A stretch of 64,000 nt of DNA from CBFHMJ01 sp965656875 (GCA_965656875.1 CBFHMJ010000032.1:1-64000); one strand, 5' to 3'; numbered from the stretch's first letter, positions 34,673 to 44,909 are shown. Numbers and translations: made by a program. The notes: generated by a model from the letters alone, not told the origin.

Positions 34673-34702
34673 TCTGGCAGTCCTGGATATCAGGCTGCCA
34701 GA
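34673..34702. terminator. Hairpin beyond the panP stop
   Basis: TCTGGCAG and CTGCCAGA pair, with an inner TCCTG/CAGG stem and a GATAT loop. There is no T tract on either side, so its role as a terminator for the minus-strand gene is uncertain. Confidence 0.4.
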
Positions 34703-34712
34703 GCGTAATGGT

Positions 34713-36344
34713 TTATGCAGTTAGTCTGTGTAATTTATTAAGAGATTGAGTGAGGGTGTTTGCTATTTCTCGTTGCTCTTCAAGAACTTCAGACAAAATG
34801 ATCTTTGTTGTCAGTGGGTTAGCCAGTACAACGCGAAACACGATAATAGCTTGTCGCTGGTATCGTGTTGGCGTTAACGTGGTTCGAGAGACAAAGGTTT
34901 TTCCGGCTTCTCGCTGACGTTTCTGAATGACTTGAGTAAGGTGATTGAGTTCTTCATTCACCGCTTGAATTTGCTCATCAGATGCCGTGCTCAGGAATGC
35001 CTGTAACCAGGGCGGATTAAACCGATAGGTGAGCAAACATAATTCAGGTTCTGTGACTAATTCGAAGTCATCTGCATTACGGATCATATCGGCGAACAGA
35101 CGAGCTTTTTCGAGGCTTTGATTAATTAAAATTTCATAGCCCTGACGGCCGATAATATCAAAGCAGGCATTGACCAGCATGGCCATTCCTGAGCGGCTTC
35201 CTTCCAGTGTGTGACTACCTAAATCCTTTGAGCCTTCACGTAGAATGTAATTGGCATGATGTTGAATCACTTGCGGTGTATCTGGCTGTTTAAAGACGAC
35301 AATACCGGCGCCCATGGGTACGTACATTTGTTTGTGTGCATCTATCGTAATAGAGTCAGCGCGCTCAATACCTGCCAGAAGATGATTCCAGTCCGAAGAC
35401 ATCATCGTTGCACCGCCCCAGGCTGCATCAACATGAAAGTAGCAATCTAATTCCGTCGCTAAATCAGCCAGTTCAGCTAGTGGATCAATATTACCGGTTT
35501 CTGTCGTGCCCGCGACGCCAACGATGGCCATAACTTTGATGCCTTGTTGTTCAAGCTCCAGGGCTTTTTTTCGCATCTCGACAACATTAACTTTGTGATT
35601 TTCATCTGTTTTGATGGCGATGATATTCTTACGTCCAATGCCCAGTAAGTCAGCTGCTTTAGCCAGAGAATAATGCCCTCGATCGGAGACGAGCACGGCA
35701 AGCCCTTTGTACTGGTAATGCATGAGTGCATTGAACAGTCCTTCCTGAGCAACGCCTGTGAAGTCACCATCCGGACCAAGTAAACGGTTTTTTGCGACCC
35801 AAAGTGCGGTAATGTTTGCAACCGTTCCGCCGGAGCAAAACGCGCCAAGTGAGTGATTTGGACTGTGCAACCATTGCTGATAAAAAGCATCGTCCTGTTG
35901 ATACATCAAGTGATGAATCATACCGATAACCTGACGTTCCATTGGCGTGAATGCTTTGGATGTTTCTATTTTTACCAGGTTTTGGTTTAGGCCAACCATT
36001 AGCTTGGAGAGTGGAAGTAAGAAGTAAGGCAAGGCAGAGGTCATGTGACCTATAAAACGTGGTGATGCCGTATGAACCGAATGAGCAACCAGATTGTTGA
36101 TGAGTTCGTCTGCATGATCGGAGACGAAACGAGGCTGCTCTGGTATTTGTGAACGGTTAAAATCGGTTTCGATGTCATCCAGTGGTTTTTCAACGGCAAC
36201 GATATGATCACGTAAAAAGCCATTCAGATCCTGAGAAAGTTGTTGTTCGATTCGACTGAGTGTTGAATCCGGAGCTTCCGGGATCGTGAAGATCTGTAAC
36301 AGGGTTTCTGGTGTAGCGTTGGCTTTTCGACGATTTTCAGACAT
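34713..36344 (-). CDS. panP: PLP-dependent aspartate 1-decarboxylase, PanP type
   Basis: The 543-residue group II decarboxylase is closest in pattern to PanP, which makes beta-alanine for pantothenate in gammaproteobacteria lacking PanD. Seen are SPRFIGHMTSALPYFLLPLS, NQNLVKIETSKAFTPMERQV, GAFCSGGTVANITALWVAKN, AIVGVAGTTETGNIDPL, CYFHVDAAWGGATMMS and the PLP lysine in ITIDAHKQMYVPMGAGIV. A glutamate- or aromatic-decarboxylase role is the alternative. The gene is alone on the minus strand, next to signalling genes; no pan genes are near. Confidence 0.85.
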   Translation of the reverse strand: MSENRRKANATPETLLQIFTIPEAPDSTLSRIEQQLSQDLNGFLRDHIVAVEKPLDDIETDFNRSQIPEQPRFVSDHADELINNLVAHSVHTASPRFIGHMTSALPYFLLPLSKLMVGLNQNLVKIETSKAFTPMERQVIGMIHHLMYQQDDAFYQQWLHSPNHSLGAFCSGGTVANITALWVAKNRLLGPDGDFTGVAQEGLFNALMHYQYKGLAVLVSDRGHYSLAKAADLLGIGRKNIIAIKTDENHKVNVVEMRKKALELEQQGIKVMAIVGVAGTTETGNIDPLAELADLATELDCYFHVDAAWGGATMMSSDWNHLLAGIERADSITIDAHKQMYVPMGAGIVVFKQPDTPQVIQHHANYILREGSKDLGSHTLEGSRSGMAMLVNACFDIIGRQGYEILINQSLEKARLFADMIRNADDFELVTEPELCLLTYRFNPPWLQAFLSTASDEQIQAVNEELNHLTQVIQKRQREAGKTFVSRTTLTPTRYQRQAIIVFRVVLANPLTTKIILSEVLEEQREIANTLTQSLNKLHRLTA

Positions 36345-36656
36345 GTTCTACGATTTGCTTCTCTTGTTATTACGGCGTCGAACTTTACGTTAAGTGTAGA
36401 AAAAAGTCTGCAAAAAAATAGTCGAATAGCGGTTGTAGAGGGATCATCAACCTGAGGTATTTTCATCAATAAAAAAGCCCGGGAAAGGCAGGGGATTTGC
36501 TTAATCTGACACCGTATGTATGCTCGTTTTCCGCTATTTAGTTGAAAAGGCAGGCCAAACTTGAATTAGCCAGGTCGATTGCATATGTTTACAGACCCTG
36601 ATGCGATACCTGCGTTTAATTAAGGAATGCGTGTTTGTGTAACCGGAGAATAAGAT
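36345..36656. other. 312-base divergent promoter region (panP / EAL gene)
   Basis: No ORF is supported. The end nearest the EAL gene holds GGAG at 36644-36647, which serves its TTG start. Confidence 0.4.
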
Positions 36657-38576
36657 TTGAGCCTGAGATCGCCTACACGGCTGTTGTTACTAAGTTTTTT
36701 GCTCTATAGCTGCGTCGTCGTTGTCTATGTTCTTCATGTGTATGACGAAACGCATGCACGGGTTATTGCTGAGGTCGATCAGCGGTTACGTTATGCCGCA
36801 ACGGGCGTTCGTTCTATTCTCGGGAATGACTTTCACGACAGAATCACCAGTAAAGAACACCTGTCTCCTCACGTCTACAATGATTATTCTCGTCGACTGT
36901 CCGACTTTGCGACCAGTATTGATGTGGCTTACATCTATTCAATGATACTGGACAACGGTGACGTCCGATTTACCTCCTCCAGTTACACCATTAACGATAT
37001 ACGTAGCGGTCAGTTAACCCAGTTTTTTGATAAATACCCGGAAGCAACAGAAGCTAATATTGCGGCCTTTCATACGGTGCGCCCAATTTATGAAGAATCA
37101 GAAGATAAATGGGGGCGTTTTCGCTCGATTCTTTTTCCAATGATCAGCAACGATGGAACGATTTATATTGCGGGTGCAGATATTCGCAAAGAAGAAATTG
37201 ATTCACGTTTGTATGACCGCATGATGCAGGCCGCTAAAACAGCGGTTGTTTTTTTGATCAGCGTGATTCTGATTACCGTCATTTTAATTTACGGACTGCG
37301 AAGAAATCGTGCATCGGACACGATTTCAATGACTTACTCACATGGCGCATTAAGCCGTGATTTAAAGTCAGATTCAGCGTTACACAAGCAGCTAGCTATC
37401 CTGACTGTTGCGCCAATTGGTGAAATCATTAATTTCTACGGTATCAACATTGCTGATGAAGTCATGACCCGATTTCTTGATCGAATAGAAATCCATTTTG
37501 GTGCTGACTATCACCTGTATCGATTGACGTATAACAAAGTTGCATTACTGCACAGCGGCGGTATTACCGACAGTTTGTTGATTGAGCGTTTCAAGCAACT
37601 GGACTTTCATGCGCCATTTCTGACGTCCCCGGATGTTTATATTACGGTCATGATGGGCGTGGCATCGGGCAATAAAGAATTGCTGTTTGAGAATGCCAGC
37701 ATTGCTGCGAAAGCAGCGAAGAATTCGCGGCAAAATATTGCGGTATATACGGATAAGCTGTTTCACATGAAGTCAATGGAACAACAGCATGTTCGATTGT
37801 ACAGCGATATTCGAGAAGCGTTTGTTGATGACCGGGTTGTCACCTATTTTCAACCAGTCGTAGACTTAAATACATTGGAAATTGTTCGCTATGAATGTCT
37901 CGCCAGAGTGATTTGCAAAGATGGTACGATTCTTTGCCCGGAACAATTTTTACCCGTAGTAAAGTACAGCAGGCTTGAAGGCGAGTTAACGCGCATTATT
38001 TTGACCAGGGCGGCTGAGCAGTTCAGATACAGTAGTATGGGTTGGAGTATCAATATTACGATAGCTGATATGCTGGACAGTGATCTCACTACCTATATGA
38101 AGAATTTTTTACTGGATTATCCAGAGCCTTCTCGGGTCGTCCTCGAATTGATGGAGTCACAAACGCTGGATCAGTTTGAGGATGTTAAACGCTTCCTGCA
38201 ATTAATGAATACATTCGATGTCCGTGTGATGATTGATGATTTTGGGGTCGGATATACCAATATTTCCAATTCTCTGAAGTTGAATCTGGATGGTATTAAA
38301 TTATTTGGCCCGCTTATCCAGCGAATGACCCGGGATAAACAAGTTGAAGTGTTTATTAAACATTTGAGCGCTTTTGCCCGTGAGTCACAGCTAAAGGTCA
38401 CGGCAAAATGTATTGAAAACAAGCATACCGCGACAATGTTGCGAGATATGGGCATTGAGTTAGGGCAGGGGCATTTATTTGGTGCGCCTACCCCAACACC
38501 GGCAGGTATTGAATCAAGAGTGAAAGATAGTTTAATCGCTGCGATGAATCGTCAAACATTTATACCCCAAAGTTAG
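36657..38576 (+). CDS. Membrane EAL-domain protein with degenerate GGDEF domain
   Basis: The 639-residue protein starts at TTG 36657, nine bases after GGAG; no in-frame ATG lies near. Membrane segments at about 9-29 and 195-215 flank a periplasmic sensor. A GGDEF-like domain (about 245-370) has lost the motif: YRLTYNKVALL stands where R-x-GGDEF-x-x-L should be. The EAL domain (about 385-630) keeps its catalytic set: ECLAR for EAL, NITI, ELMES, IDDFGVGYTN, IKLFG, IENKHT and GQGHLFG. It is probably an active c-di-GMP phosphodiesterase with the GGDEF part serving as a regulatory domain. Confidence 0.88.
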   Translation: MSLRSPTRLLLLSFLLYSCVVVVYVLHVYDETHARVIAEVDQRLRYAATGVRSILGNDFHDRITSKEHLSPHVYNDYSRRLSDFATSIDVAYIYSMILDNGDVRFTSSSYTINDIRSGQLTQFFDKYPEATEANIAAFHTVRPIYEESEDKWGRFRSILFPMISNDGTIYIAGADIRKEEIDSRLYDRMMQAAKTAVVFLISVILITVILIYGLRRNRASDTISMTYSHGALSRDLKSDSALHKQLAILTVAPIGEIINFYGINIADEVMTRFLDRIEIHFGADYHLYRLTYNKVALLHSGGITDSLLIERFKQLDFHAPFLTSPDVYITVMMGVASGNKELLFENASIAAKAAKNSRQNIAVYTDKLFHMKSMEQQHVRLYSDIREAFVDDRVVTYFQPVVDLNTLEIVRYECLARVICKDGTILCPEQFLPVVKYSRLEGELTRIILTRAAEQFRYSSMGWSINITIADMLDSDLTTYMKNFLLDYPEPSRVVLELMESQTLDQFEDVKRFLQLMNTFDVRVMIDDFGVGYTNISNSLKLNLDGIKLFGPLIQRMTRDKQVEVFIKHLSAFARESQLKVTAKCIENKHTATMLRDMGIELGQGHLFGAPTPTPAGIESRVKDSLIAAMNRQTFIPQS

Positions 38577-38625
38577 GGGCTGCTGACCTTTTAACCTGAA
38601 ACGTTCATTGAGCATCACCGTTTGT

Positions 38626-39561
38626 TCATTTGCGAGAAAAGGCAAGTCGTTTGATATAGCGACCGGGGCGTCCATCTCTGGCAACCAGACCGGCAGCGAT
38701 TAACGCCATGCCGGATAATTGTGTGGTACTTAGTGTTTCATCTAACAGAGTGATTCCCAGCAAAATTGCACTGATTGGAATGAGAAAGGTCACCATTGAG
38801 GCGTTAGTTGCTCCGGCGATTGCCAATACTTTGAAGTAAAGAATAAATGCCAGAGCTGTCGATAAGGCTGCCAACGCAAATAAAGCCAACATGGTATCGG
38901 TTGAAGGCATAGGCAAGGTCCAGGGTTTATCACTGATGAACATCACCGGCAGCATGATGATAGCTGACGTCGTTAGCTGACCGGCAGAAGCACTTAACGG
39001 GGATACGCCAAGTTTATGAAAACGCTTTCCCCAAACACCTGCAAATGCATAAGAGACAGCCGCCGTTAGAACGGCCAGTTGTGCCAGTGAGTTAATACCA
39101 ATACCTTGTAATACATCCTGACCAATCATCATGATGACACCTGCAAAAGCCAGTAATACACCAATAACACTGTGAATGGTCATTCGTTCCTGACTAATAA
39201 GGAAATGCGCAACTAACGTGGTAAATAATGGTGTTGTAGCGTTCAGTACCGAAGCAAGTCCACTGGGAATGTAACCCTGGCCCCAAACAATTAAAGAAAA
39301 GGGAATGACATTATTCATGATGCCCATAATCAGGCATGTCATCCAGAATGTGGATGATCCCGGCTGACGTTTACCACTGAACAGAATCACCAGATTTAAA
39401 ATCAGTGCTGCTATAAGTAAACGACAGGCTACGATGGTAAATGGCGGTAATTCGTCAACCGCGACACCGACAAAGAAAAATGAACCACCCCATAAAACGG
39501 ATAGTAAGATTAACAAAACCCAGCTTTTGGGTGTCATGGTCAGTGGTAATTGTTGCGGCAT
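38626..39561 (-). CDS. DMT-family (EamA) inner-membrane transporter
   Basis: The 311-residue protein has about ten membrane segments in two EamA repeats. The first starts LLSVLWGGSFFFVGVAVDEL and the second LTAAVSYAFAGVWGKRF. The motif NATTPLFTTLVAHFLI at the end of repeat 1 is typical. Such carriers export metabolites or amino acids, but the substrate cannot be told. The start ATG 39561 is acceptable. It is convergent with the EAL gene and has no operon partners. Confidence 0.88.
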   Translation of the reverse strand: MPQQLPLTMTPKSWVLLILLSVLWGGSFFFVGVAVDELPPFTIVACRLLIAALILNLVILFSGKRQPGSSTFWMTCLIMGIMNNVIPFSLIVWGQGYIPSGLASVLNATTPLFTTLVAHFLISQERMTIHSVIGVLLAFAGVIMMIGQDVLQGIGINSLAQLAVLTAAVSYAFAGVWGKRFHKLGVSPLSASAGQLTTSAIIMLPVMFISDKPWTLPMPSTDTMLALFALAALSTALAFILYFKVLAIAGATNASMVTFLIPISAILLGITLLDETLSTTQLSGMALIAAGLVARDGRPGRYIKRLAFSRK

Positions 39562-39935
39562 TGATGTGTTTCTTATTGTTTAGTGATTGGTGTCGTGCAG
39601 AGCCGAATTGTCACACAATATCGCCTCAGACGTCAGGGAGGGCGATAGTATAGAACATTTATGTGTAAATAGGGGCTGTCGATCTTTATGGGTGAGGTTT
39701 TGTTCGCGTTCAATAGTGTTCAGGTGTAGTGCATGGCATAAACGTTCTTAAACGAATCGGATTAGGTCAGTAGATCTTCGCCGTTAACTCTTGATGTTTT
39801 TGACCTGTAATTAAAAACACGTTACTTTTTTGGGACTATCATCAAGAGTATGGCGCTGTTGCGGCCATGACTTATAACCTGAGATGTGCGCGTGTCTTTT
39901 ATTTTAGTGTAAGTGCTTTCCGTGGATAAAAATTT
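39562..39935. other. 374-base region between divergent genes
   Basis: No ORF is supported. An AGGGGCTGTCGATCTTTATG motif at 39671-39690 is a diverged member of the recurrent TTGACCTTT family. Confidence 0.4.
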
Positions 39936-40484
39936 ATGAATGATCCTTCTAAACTCGTTACTCGCTTCTTTACTGATATTGAAGAGGCCTCTGCTATTGG
40001 ACCTGTGCTTGATTTAGCATGTGGTAATGGGAGAAATGGGCTTTACCTGGTGGATGAAGGGATATCAGTGACATTTGCTGATCGTAATGAATCGTCATTG
40101 ATGGATATTGAAATGACACTGGTCATGAATGCCGTTCTGGAAAAAAACAACGTGTGGGACGTTGATCTGGAAGCTGCCGATTTCGAGGGGCTGCCTGAAA
40201 ACCATTTTGGTGCTGTCATGGTGTTTCGTTACTTGCATCGTCCATTATTTAATTCCATCAAGAATGCGATTAAACCTGGTGGTTTGATTATTTATGAAAC
40301 ATTTACATTGATGCAGGCGAATTTTGGACGGCCAACCAATCCAAATTTCTTGCTTCATCCTAATGAGTTGAACCGTGTTTTCGGCGACTGGGAAATTTTG
40401 CATAGCTATGAAGGGATTACGACACGAGAGGGTGATAATGCAAAGCAGGCAACCGCACAAATCGTTGCCAGAAAACCTGAATAA
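39936..40484 (+). CDS. SAM-dependent methyltransferase (TehB-like)
   Basis: The 182-residue class I methyltransferase has motif I as VLDLACGNGRNGLYLVDEGI (SAM binding), an acidic residue in FADRNESS, DLEAADFEGLP and AVMVFRYLHRPLFNSI before IKPGGLIIYETF. It is short and single-domain, like TehB, but lacks evidence for tellurite or any other substrate. The start is ATG 39936. A terminator at 40517-40549 follows and is shared with the convergent aminopeptidase gene. Confidence 0.8.
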   Translation: MNDPSKLVTRFFTDIEEASAIGPVLDLACGNGRNGLYLVDEGISVTFADRNESSLMDIEMTLVMNAVLEKNNVWDVDLEAADFEGLPENHFGAVMVFRYLHRPLFNSIKNAIKPGGLIIYETFTLMQANFGRPTNPNFLLHPNELNRVFGDWEILHSYEGITTREGDNAKQATAQIVARKPE

Positions 40485-40516
40485 TCAGTCCATTCAACAT
40501 AGTTTATTCAAGCGAA

Positions 40517-40549
40517 AAAAAGCCGATGAGGGTATCCCCATCGGCTTTT
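40517..40549. terminator. Bidirectional intrinsic terminator
   Basis: AAAAGCCGATG and CATCGGCTTTT form an eleven-base stem extended by GGG/CCC around the loop, between two convergent genes. Confidence 0.88.
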
Positions 40550-40593
40550 GCTTTCATGCATTGTAGAGTTTAGGGTTTGCAGCCCCTGATACT

Positions 40594-43185
40594 TTACTGA
40601 CTTAAGTATTGATTAAATGACTTAAGATTGCGCGATTTAAACGTTACACATTGTGTCACGCTAGCTTCGAGCTTCTGGAATGAACGCTCAATATCTTTAT
40701 CCATAAAGCCGTTGTCGACGATGAATGATTTGAAATTATTAAAATCGTTCATGTCACATGTATCTCCGACAATGCCAGGCACAGCAACAATCACAAAAGG
40801 TGGTAGTTTGGCCGCGAGTTTGTCGTAATTTTGCATAGCCCAGGTTTGTAGACGTTTTCTACGATGTTTATAGGCTGCATTTGTCCACAGTAAGTAACGG
40901 ACATCAGATGCCGTGACCTTCTCAGACAGAATATAGTTCATTGCTTTTTGATGAACCTTTTCGTCATTAAATGAGCCAATTGCAATTAACAGGTTTGTTC
41001 GAGTTGCCGGGTCGGTTGTTACTTCAAATGCCGCGATGGTTTTATTGAGCAGTGCTTCATCGCCAAAGTAAGTTGCAACACGTAGCCAGGTCGCGGCCAT
41101 CGCTGAATCAACGGATTTAGGATCTTTTAAATAGGCCTGAGCTTGTTTTTTCGAGATTGCAATTAAGTCTTCAGATGCGCCATCAATCGCAAGCGATTTA
41201 AATAAGTTTGGACGTAAGCGAGAGACATTTTCTTTTTCACCTTCACGACTTTCAAGGCCGAACTGTTTAACGGCTGGTGTAAAAGTGCGTTGAATAAAGC
41301 GAGCCCAGTCTTGTTGATTGTTTGTATTCACTAGTGGATCTTTCAGCTCATCAATAAAGATAAGCGCATAATTGACCACTTGTGGAGACTTGTCGTTAAC
41401 GAACTGTGCGACCGTATTGATGTAATCAGCACCAGATAATGCACCTGCATCTAACAAGGCTTTAGTATTAGAGATTAATGCCAGACGTTCACGAGTATTC
41501 AGTACATCTGTTGCTTGTTCTGACAGGGTTTTTAAAGCATCGGCGTCCATGTTCCAGCGGTAATATCCTACCGCATCAGCGTCCGGGAAAATCCAGTCAG
41601 GTTTAAAATCCAGTTTGACTGAAGCGGATGAATCATTCAGGACGATAACCGTACTGGCTTTTTTACTTCCTTTACCATACGAAACACGTACTGGTAGTGA
41701 CCAGGTAAATGGTGTGACTTTACTGCCATGATTCGCAAAGCGTTTTTGAGTCAGTGTGAGCGTTTTGCCATCAAGAGAGGCTGTAATTAATGGAAAGCCA
41801 GGTTGTTCAGTAAATGACTTCAGCACGGCGGCTACATCTTTACCTGACGCCGCAGACAAGTTATCCCATAAATCAGACGCTTCTGTATTTTTCCAGGCAA
41901 ATTTGTTGATGTAGTTTTGAATGCCTCGTTGGAAAGCTTCTTTGCCTAACCACATCTCAATCATTGAAAGAACTGACTCACCCTTTGAATAAGCAAGACC
42001 AAGGCCGTCCATAATGTCGGCTTCAGTATTGATTTTTTTGCGAATAGGTTTAGAGGTTGCGAATGCATCAGCCAGTAACACGCCAGACTGAGGCAATCTC
42101 AGGTGATATTCAAATTCAGGGAATAAATCGATAGTGGCTTTAGTTGCCATCCAGCTGGCGAATGCTTCGTTTAACCATAAATCATTCCACCATTTCATAG
42201 TGACCAGATCGCCATACCACATGTGTGCAATTTCATGGGCTATCACCATGGCTGATGTGGTTTTGCGGGCAACTGTAGAATGCTCTTCATCAAGTAATAA
42301 AATATCGTCGCGGTAGGTGATAAGGCCCGCATTTTCCATTGCTCCGAATGGATATTCTGGCAGGGCAATCATATCCAGTTTTTTATACGGATACGGGCGA
42401 CCAAAATACTGTTCCATGTAATCCAGAATTTTAGGTGCAGCTTTGGCTGCAAACTGACCTTGTTCTATTTTTCCTTTTGTTGTCAAAAGTTTACCAGGAA
42501 TGGAAAAGCCTTCGATTGGCATTGATTCAAAAGGTCCGACTGCCATTGCCACGATATAAGATGGCATAGGCGGTGTTTTCTCAAAATGATGGATTGTCCA
42601 GCCAGGGCGCTTTTTACTGGCTTCAGTTTTCACTTCTGGTGTGTTGTTAAAGACACGTTGATGTTTCGGTGAGGAGATACTTAGCTGGAAAGGTATTTTA
42701 AACGAAGGCTCGTCGAAGACCGGGAAGGCACGACGTGCATCTGACATTTCAAATTGAGTGAACAGATAACCAATGTCTTTTTCAACGGTCTTATAAAGTC
42801 CGACCGATTGACGATTATACGGTGCAGAAAATTCGATGGTTAACTGGTAGCTACCCGGAGGTATCGGTTGAGCAGACGATAGCTTTACAATGCCATGTTT
42901 CTGCTGTTCAGCCGTTAAATCAAATGACACTTTGCTGGTGGAAATGCTGGCTTTATCAATCGTCATATCCAGCGCATTTAACGTCAGTGATGATGTCTTA
43001 GCCGGGATATTTACGTCGATAGTTGTATGGCCAGAAAAATCGTCCTGTTCTGGGTCAAGTGCCAGAAAAACAGATTGTTCTTTAGGAATTGCATCGTTCG
43101 TTAGTCGGTATTCATTAGCGTTTACGAATCCACCGCAAAGCATGGAGAACACCAGCATGAGTGAAGTCACTCGTCGTGAGTACAT
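40594..43185 (-). CDS. Exported M1-family zinc aminopeptidase
   Basis: The 863-residue enzyme has a signal peptide of about 23 residues (FVNA|NE). The M1 exopeptidase motif GAMENAG is at 281-287 and the zinc site HEIAHMWYGD (H317, E318, H321) is completed by E340 in LNEAF. A beta domain and an ERAP1-like helical C-domain with HEAT-like repeats follow (from about residue 530). The overall layout is that of the secreted PepN/puromycin-sensitive type. It trims N-terminal residues of peptides in the periplasm or outside. It stands alone on the minus strand. Confidence 0.93.
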   Translation of the reverse strand: MYSRRVTSLMLVFSMLCGGFVNANEYRLTNDAIPKEQSVFLALDPEQDDFSGHTTIDVNIPAKTSSLTLNALDMTIDKASISTSKVSFDLTAEQQKHGIVKLSSAQPIPPGSYQLTIEFSAPYNRQSVGLYKTVEKDIGYLFTQFEMSDARRAFPVFDEPSFKIPFQLSISSPKHQRVFNNTPEVKTEASKKRPGWTIHHFEKTPPMPSYIVAMAVGPFESMPIEGFSIPGKLLTTKGKIEQGQFAAKAAPKILDYMEQYFGRPYPYKKLDMIALPEYPFGAMENAGLITYRDDILLLDEEHSTVARKTTSAMVIAHEIAHMWYGDLVTMKWWNDLWLNEAFASWMATKATIDLFPEFEYHLRLPQSGVLLADAFATSKPIRKKINTEADIMDGLGLAYSKGESVLSMIEMWLGKEAFQRGIQNYINKFAWKNTEASDLWDNLSAASGKDVAAVLKSFTEQPGFPLITASLDGKTLTLTQKRFANHGSKVTPFTWSLPVRVSYGKGSKKASTVIVLNDSSASVKLDFKPDWIFPDADAVGYYRWNMDADALKTLSEQATDVLNTRERLALISNTKALLDAGALSGADYINTVAQFVNDKSPQVVNYALIFIDELKDPLVNTNNQQDWARFIQRTFTPAVKQFGLESREGEKENVSRLRPNLFKSLAIDGASEDLIAISKKQAQAYLKDPKSVDSAMAATWLRVATYFGDEALLNKTIAAFEVTTDPATRTNLLIAIGSFNDEKVHQKAMNYILSEKVTASDVRYLLWTNAAYKHRRKRLQTWAMQNYDKLAAKLPPFVIVAVPGIVGDTCDMNDFNNFKSFIVDNGFMDKDIERSFQKLEASVTQCVTFKSRNLKSFNQYLSQ

Positions 43186-43625
43186 GATTTAAGACCTTAT
43201 TGTTATCAATTCAGCCGTTCTATTCTCCAAACATACCGTTGCATCACAAGCATTTTTTTCAAAAATTTACAAAATATAATCAGGGTACATGCTGTTGATT
43301 TTAAAGCTGTTATTTACTTGCATCTTTAAAAGCGAAGGATTTCCTGTAAGAGGGTTAAAAGCCGCGTATACGCGCTTCGATTAGAACTGATATGTATTGA
43401 TGGGAAAAAAATCGAATTGCTAAACAGGGTGGGTCATGGATAGAATTTTGCCACAACTATGTATTCATCAGATTGTGCTGACCTTTGCAGGTGGATTTTG
43501 CGGCAGTATTTTACCCGTAAAGATCAATACGTTCTGTTTATGTATGAACGTGAAAGCGCTTAACCCGAGATGCTCGGTGTGAACCGCTTTTGTCATTGAA
43601 CCACTCTTTAGTTTGGGAAATAACC
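43186..43625. other. 440-base region with a partial copy of the MITE end
   Basis: No ORF is supported. Positions 43476-43507 match the left end of the 27840-28123 element, with one difference in the 32 bases from GTGCTGACCTTTGCAGGTGG through GGATTTTGC to GCAGT. Similarity stops there and no right end is found. This may be a solo end or a decayed copy. Confidence 0.6.
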
Positions 43626-44021
43626 ATGAAAAAAACGATCGGCGTTCACCATGTTGGCTTTGCGGTGGCAGACCTGAATGAAACCACTAAATTTTTCCAG
43701 GAAGGTTTGGGTTTTGATGTTTTAGGTGAAAAACCGGATTATCCGGCAAAGTTTGTGTCAGACGGCAATATTATGGTGACACTGTGGCAAACAGAAGAAG
43801 GTGCAACACCATTCGATCGTCGTAAAAATATTGGATTGCATCACTTGGCGCTTAAAGTTGAATCTCGTGAAGCGTTGGATGATGTATACAACACAGTAAA
43901 AGATTATCCGGGAGCCTCGATTGAGTTTTCACCCGAGTTGCTGGGTAATGGACCAAGAATGCACATGATGTGTAACGAACCAGGTGGAATTCGTATCGAA
44001 TTTATCTGGATGGGCGAATAA
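43626..44021 (+). CDS. VOC-family (glyoxalase-like) protein
   Basis: The 131-residue protein starts at ATG 43626 behind GGGAAATAA. It has the paired beta-alpha-beta-beta-beta modules of the vicinal-oxygen-chelate fold: GVHHVGFAVADLNETTKFFQ with a metal-ligand His, then VTLWQTEEG, IGLHHLALKVESREALDDVY with the second His, and GGIRIEFIWMG with the last-strand Glu. The function (lyase, isomerase or dioxygenase) cannot be assigned from this. It has no operon partner. Confidence 0.85.
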   Translation: MKKTIGVHHVGFAVADLNETTKFFQEGLGFDVLGEKPDYPAKFVSDGNIMVTLWQTEEGATPFDRRKNIGLHHLALKVESREALDDVYNTVKDYPGASIEFSPELLGNGPRMHMMCNEPGGIRIEFIWMGE

Positions 44022-44582
44022 TTACACGATGTAGCTGTTTGTGTTGAACATTCAGCTACGTTTACCTTTTTAGATGTTCAATGGGAGTTGGTGATATTTG
44101 GTGTCGCAGGCTGAATATTCTGCCATTTACCGATTGTTCTTCTTTTCCTGTCGATTTAGCGCATTCGACACAATAACGGGCAAAAAGCCATCTATTTGAG
44201 TACCTCATCAATAAATACCATCCTGTTCCTTTCTGTCTGATATAAAATTTTAGTCGTGAACGATGAAGCTGTTTCTATATTGGTATAAAATGTAATGCAA
44301 TGAAATTACGTTATTTTATCTCCGTAACGGTGCAATCTCAGCGAGATAAAAAGTACTAAAAAATGAAACTTTAAGAACAATTGCTAATCTTTTGTCTCTT
44401 TTTTCTATTCTTTAGTACACATTCTATGTACGATATGTCTGTTTTGAATGGCATTTTCAAACAGGGCGTTTTTATTCAGACAGCGGTCACTCCTGAATTG
44501 GCAATGCTGAATAAACGGTTGGAATATGAAAATGGACGTTTTGCGGTGATAGTTGTGTGACCTGATTCAGAGGAGACAAATA
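44022..44582. other. 560-base region, mostly non-coding
   Basis: A 44-codon ORF at 44426-44560 (begins MYDMSVLNGIFKQGVF) is protein-like but has no ribosome site. It ends 22 bases ahead of the DUF2783 gene. Nothing else is supported. Confidence 0.3.
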
Positions 44583-44819
44583 ATGGCTGTAGAGCAGAAT
44601 GACTCGTTGATTGACATTGATGATGGCCTGGATGATATTTTTTCAAAATTACTGGAACTCCATCAACAACTGGATGAGTCTGAAGCCAGTCGATTTAACT
44701 CTTGTTTGATTATGCTGTTAGCAAATCATGTGAATGACGAGAATAAAATGGAGCAGTTTTTTCAGGAAGCGTTGAAATATGCAAAAGATCAATCACCAGC
44801 ACCACACTATAATGCATAG
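44583..44819 (+). CDS. DUF2783-type small protein
   Basis: The 78-residue protein starts at ATG 44583 with GAGGAG upstream. The pattern DDGLDDIFSKLLELHQQLDE, then SRFNSCLIMLLANHVND, and MEQFFQEALKYA agrees with DUF2783, a family of small helical cytoplasmic proteins of unknown function found in many proteobacteria. A terminator at 44851-44882 follows at once, so it forms a short transcript. Confidence 0.7.
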   Translation: MAVEQNDSLIDIDDGLDDIFSKLLELHQQLDESEASRFNSCLIMLLANHVNDENKMEQFFQEALKYAKDQSPAPHYNA

Positions 44820-44850
44820 CCACTAATTTAAGCCTTTTATCAGGTAATCG

Positions 44851-44882
44851 AAAACCGGAAGCTGTGAACTTCCGGTTTTTTT
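44851..44882. terminator. Bidirectional intrinsic terminator
   Basis: AAAACCGGAAG and CTTCCGGTTTT enclose a seven-base loop, followed by more T. It separates convergent genes. Confidence 0.9.
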
Positions 44883-44909
44883 GTATCTCATGCTGGGCTA
44901 ACCCGTTAA

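Noticed and set aside
38577..39690. Possible second MITE bounded by the motifs at 38578 and 39671
   Set aside because: Both motifs point in the same direction, and an intact transporter gene lies between them, so they are not the two ends of one element.
44426..44560. 44-codon ORF ahead of the DUF2783 gene
   Set aside because: Composition is plausible for protein, but there is no ribosome site and no support beyond length, so it is only mentioned in the region entry.
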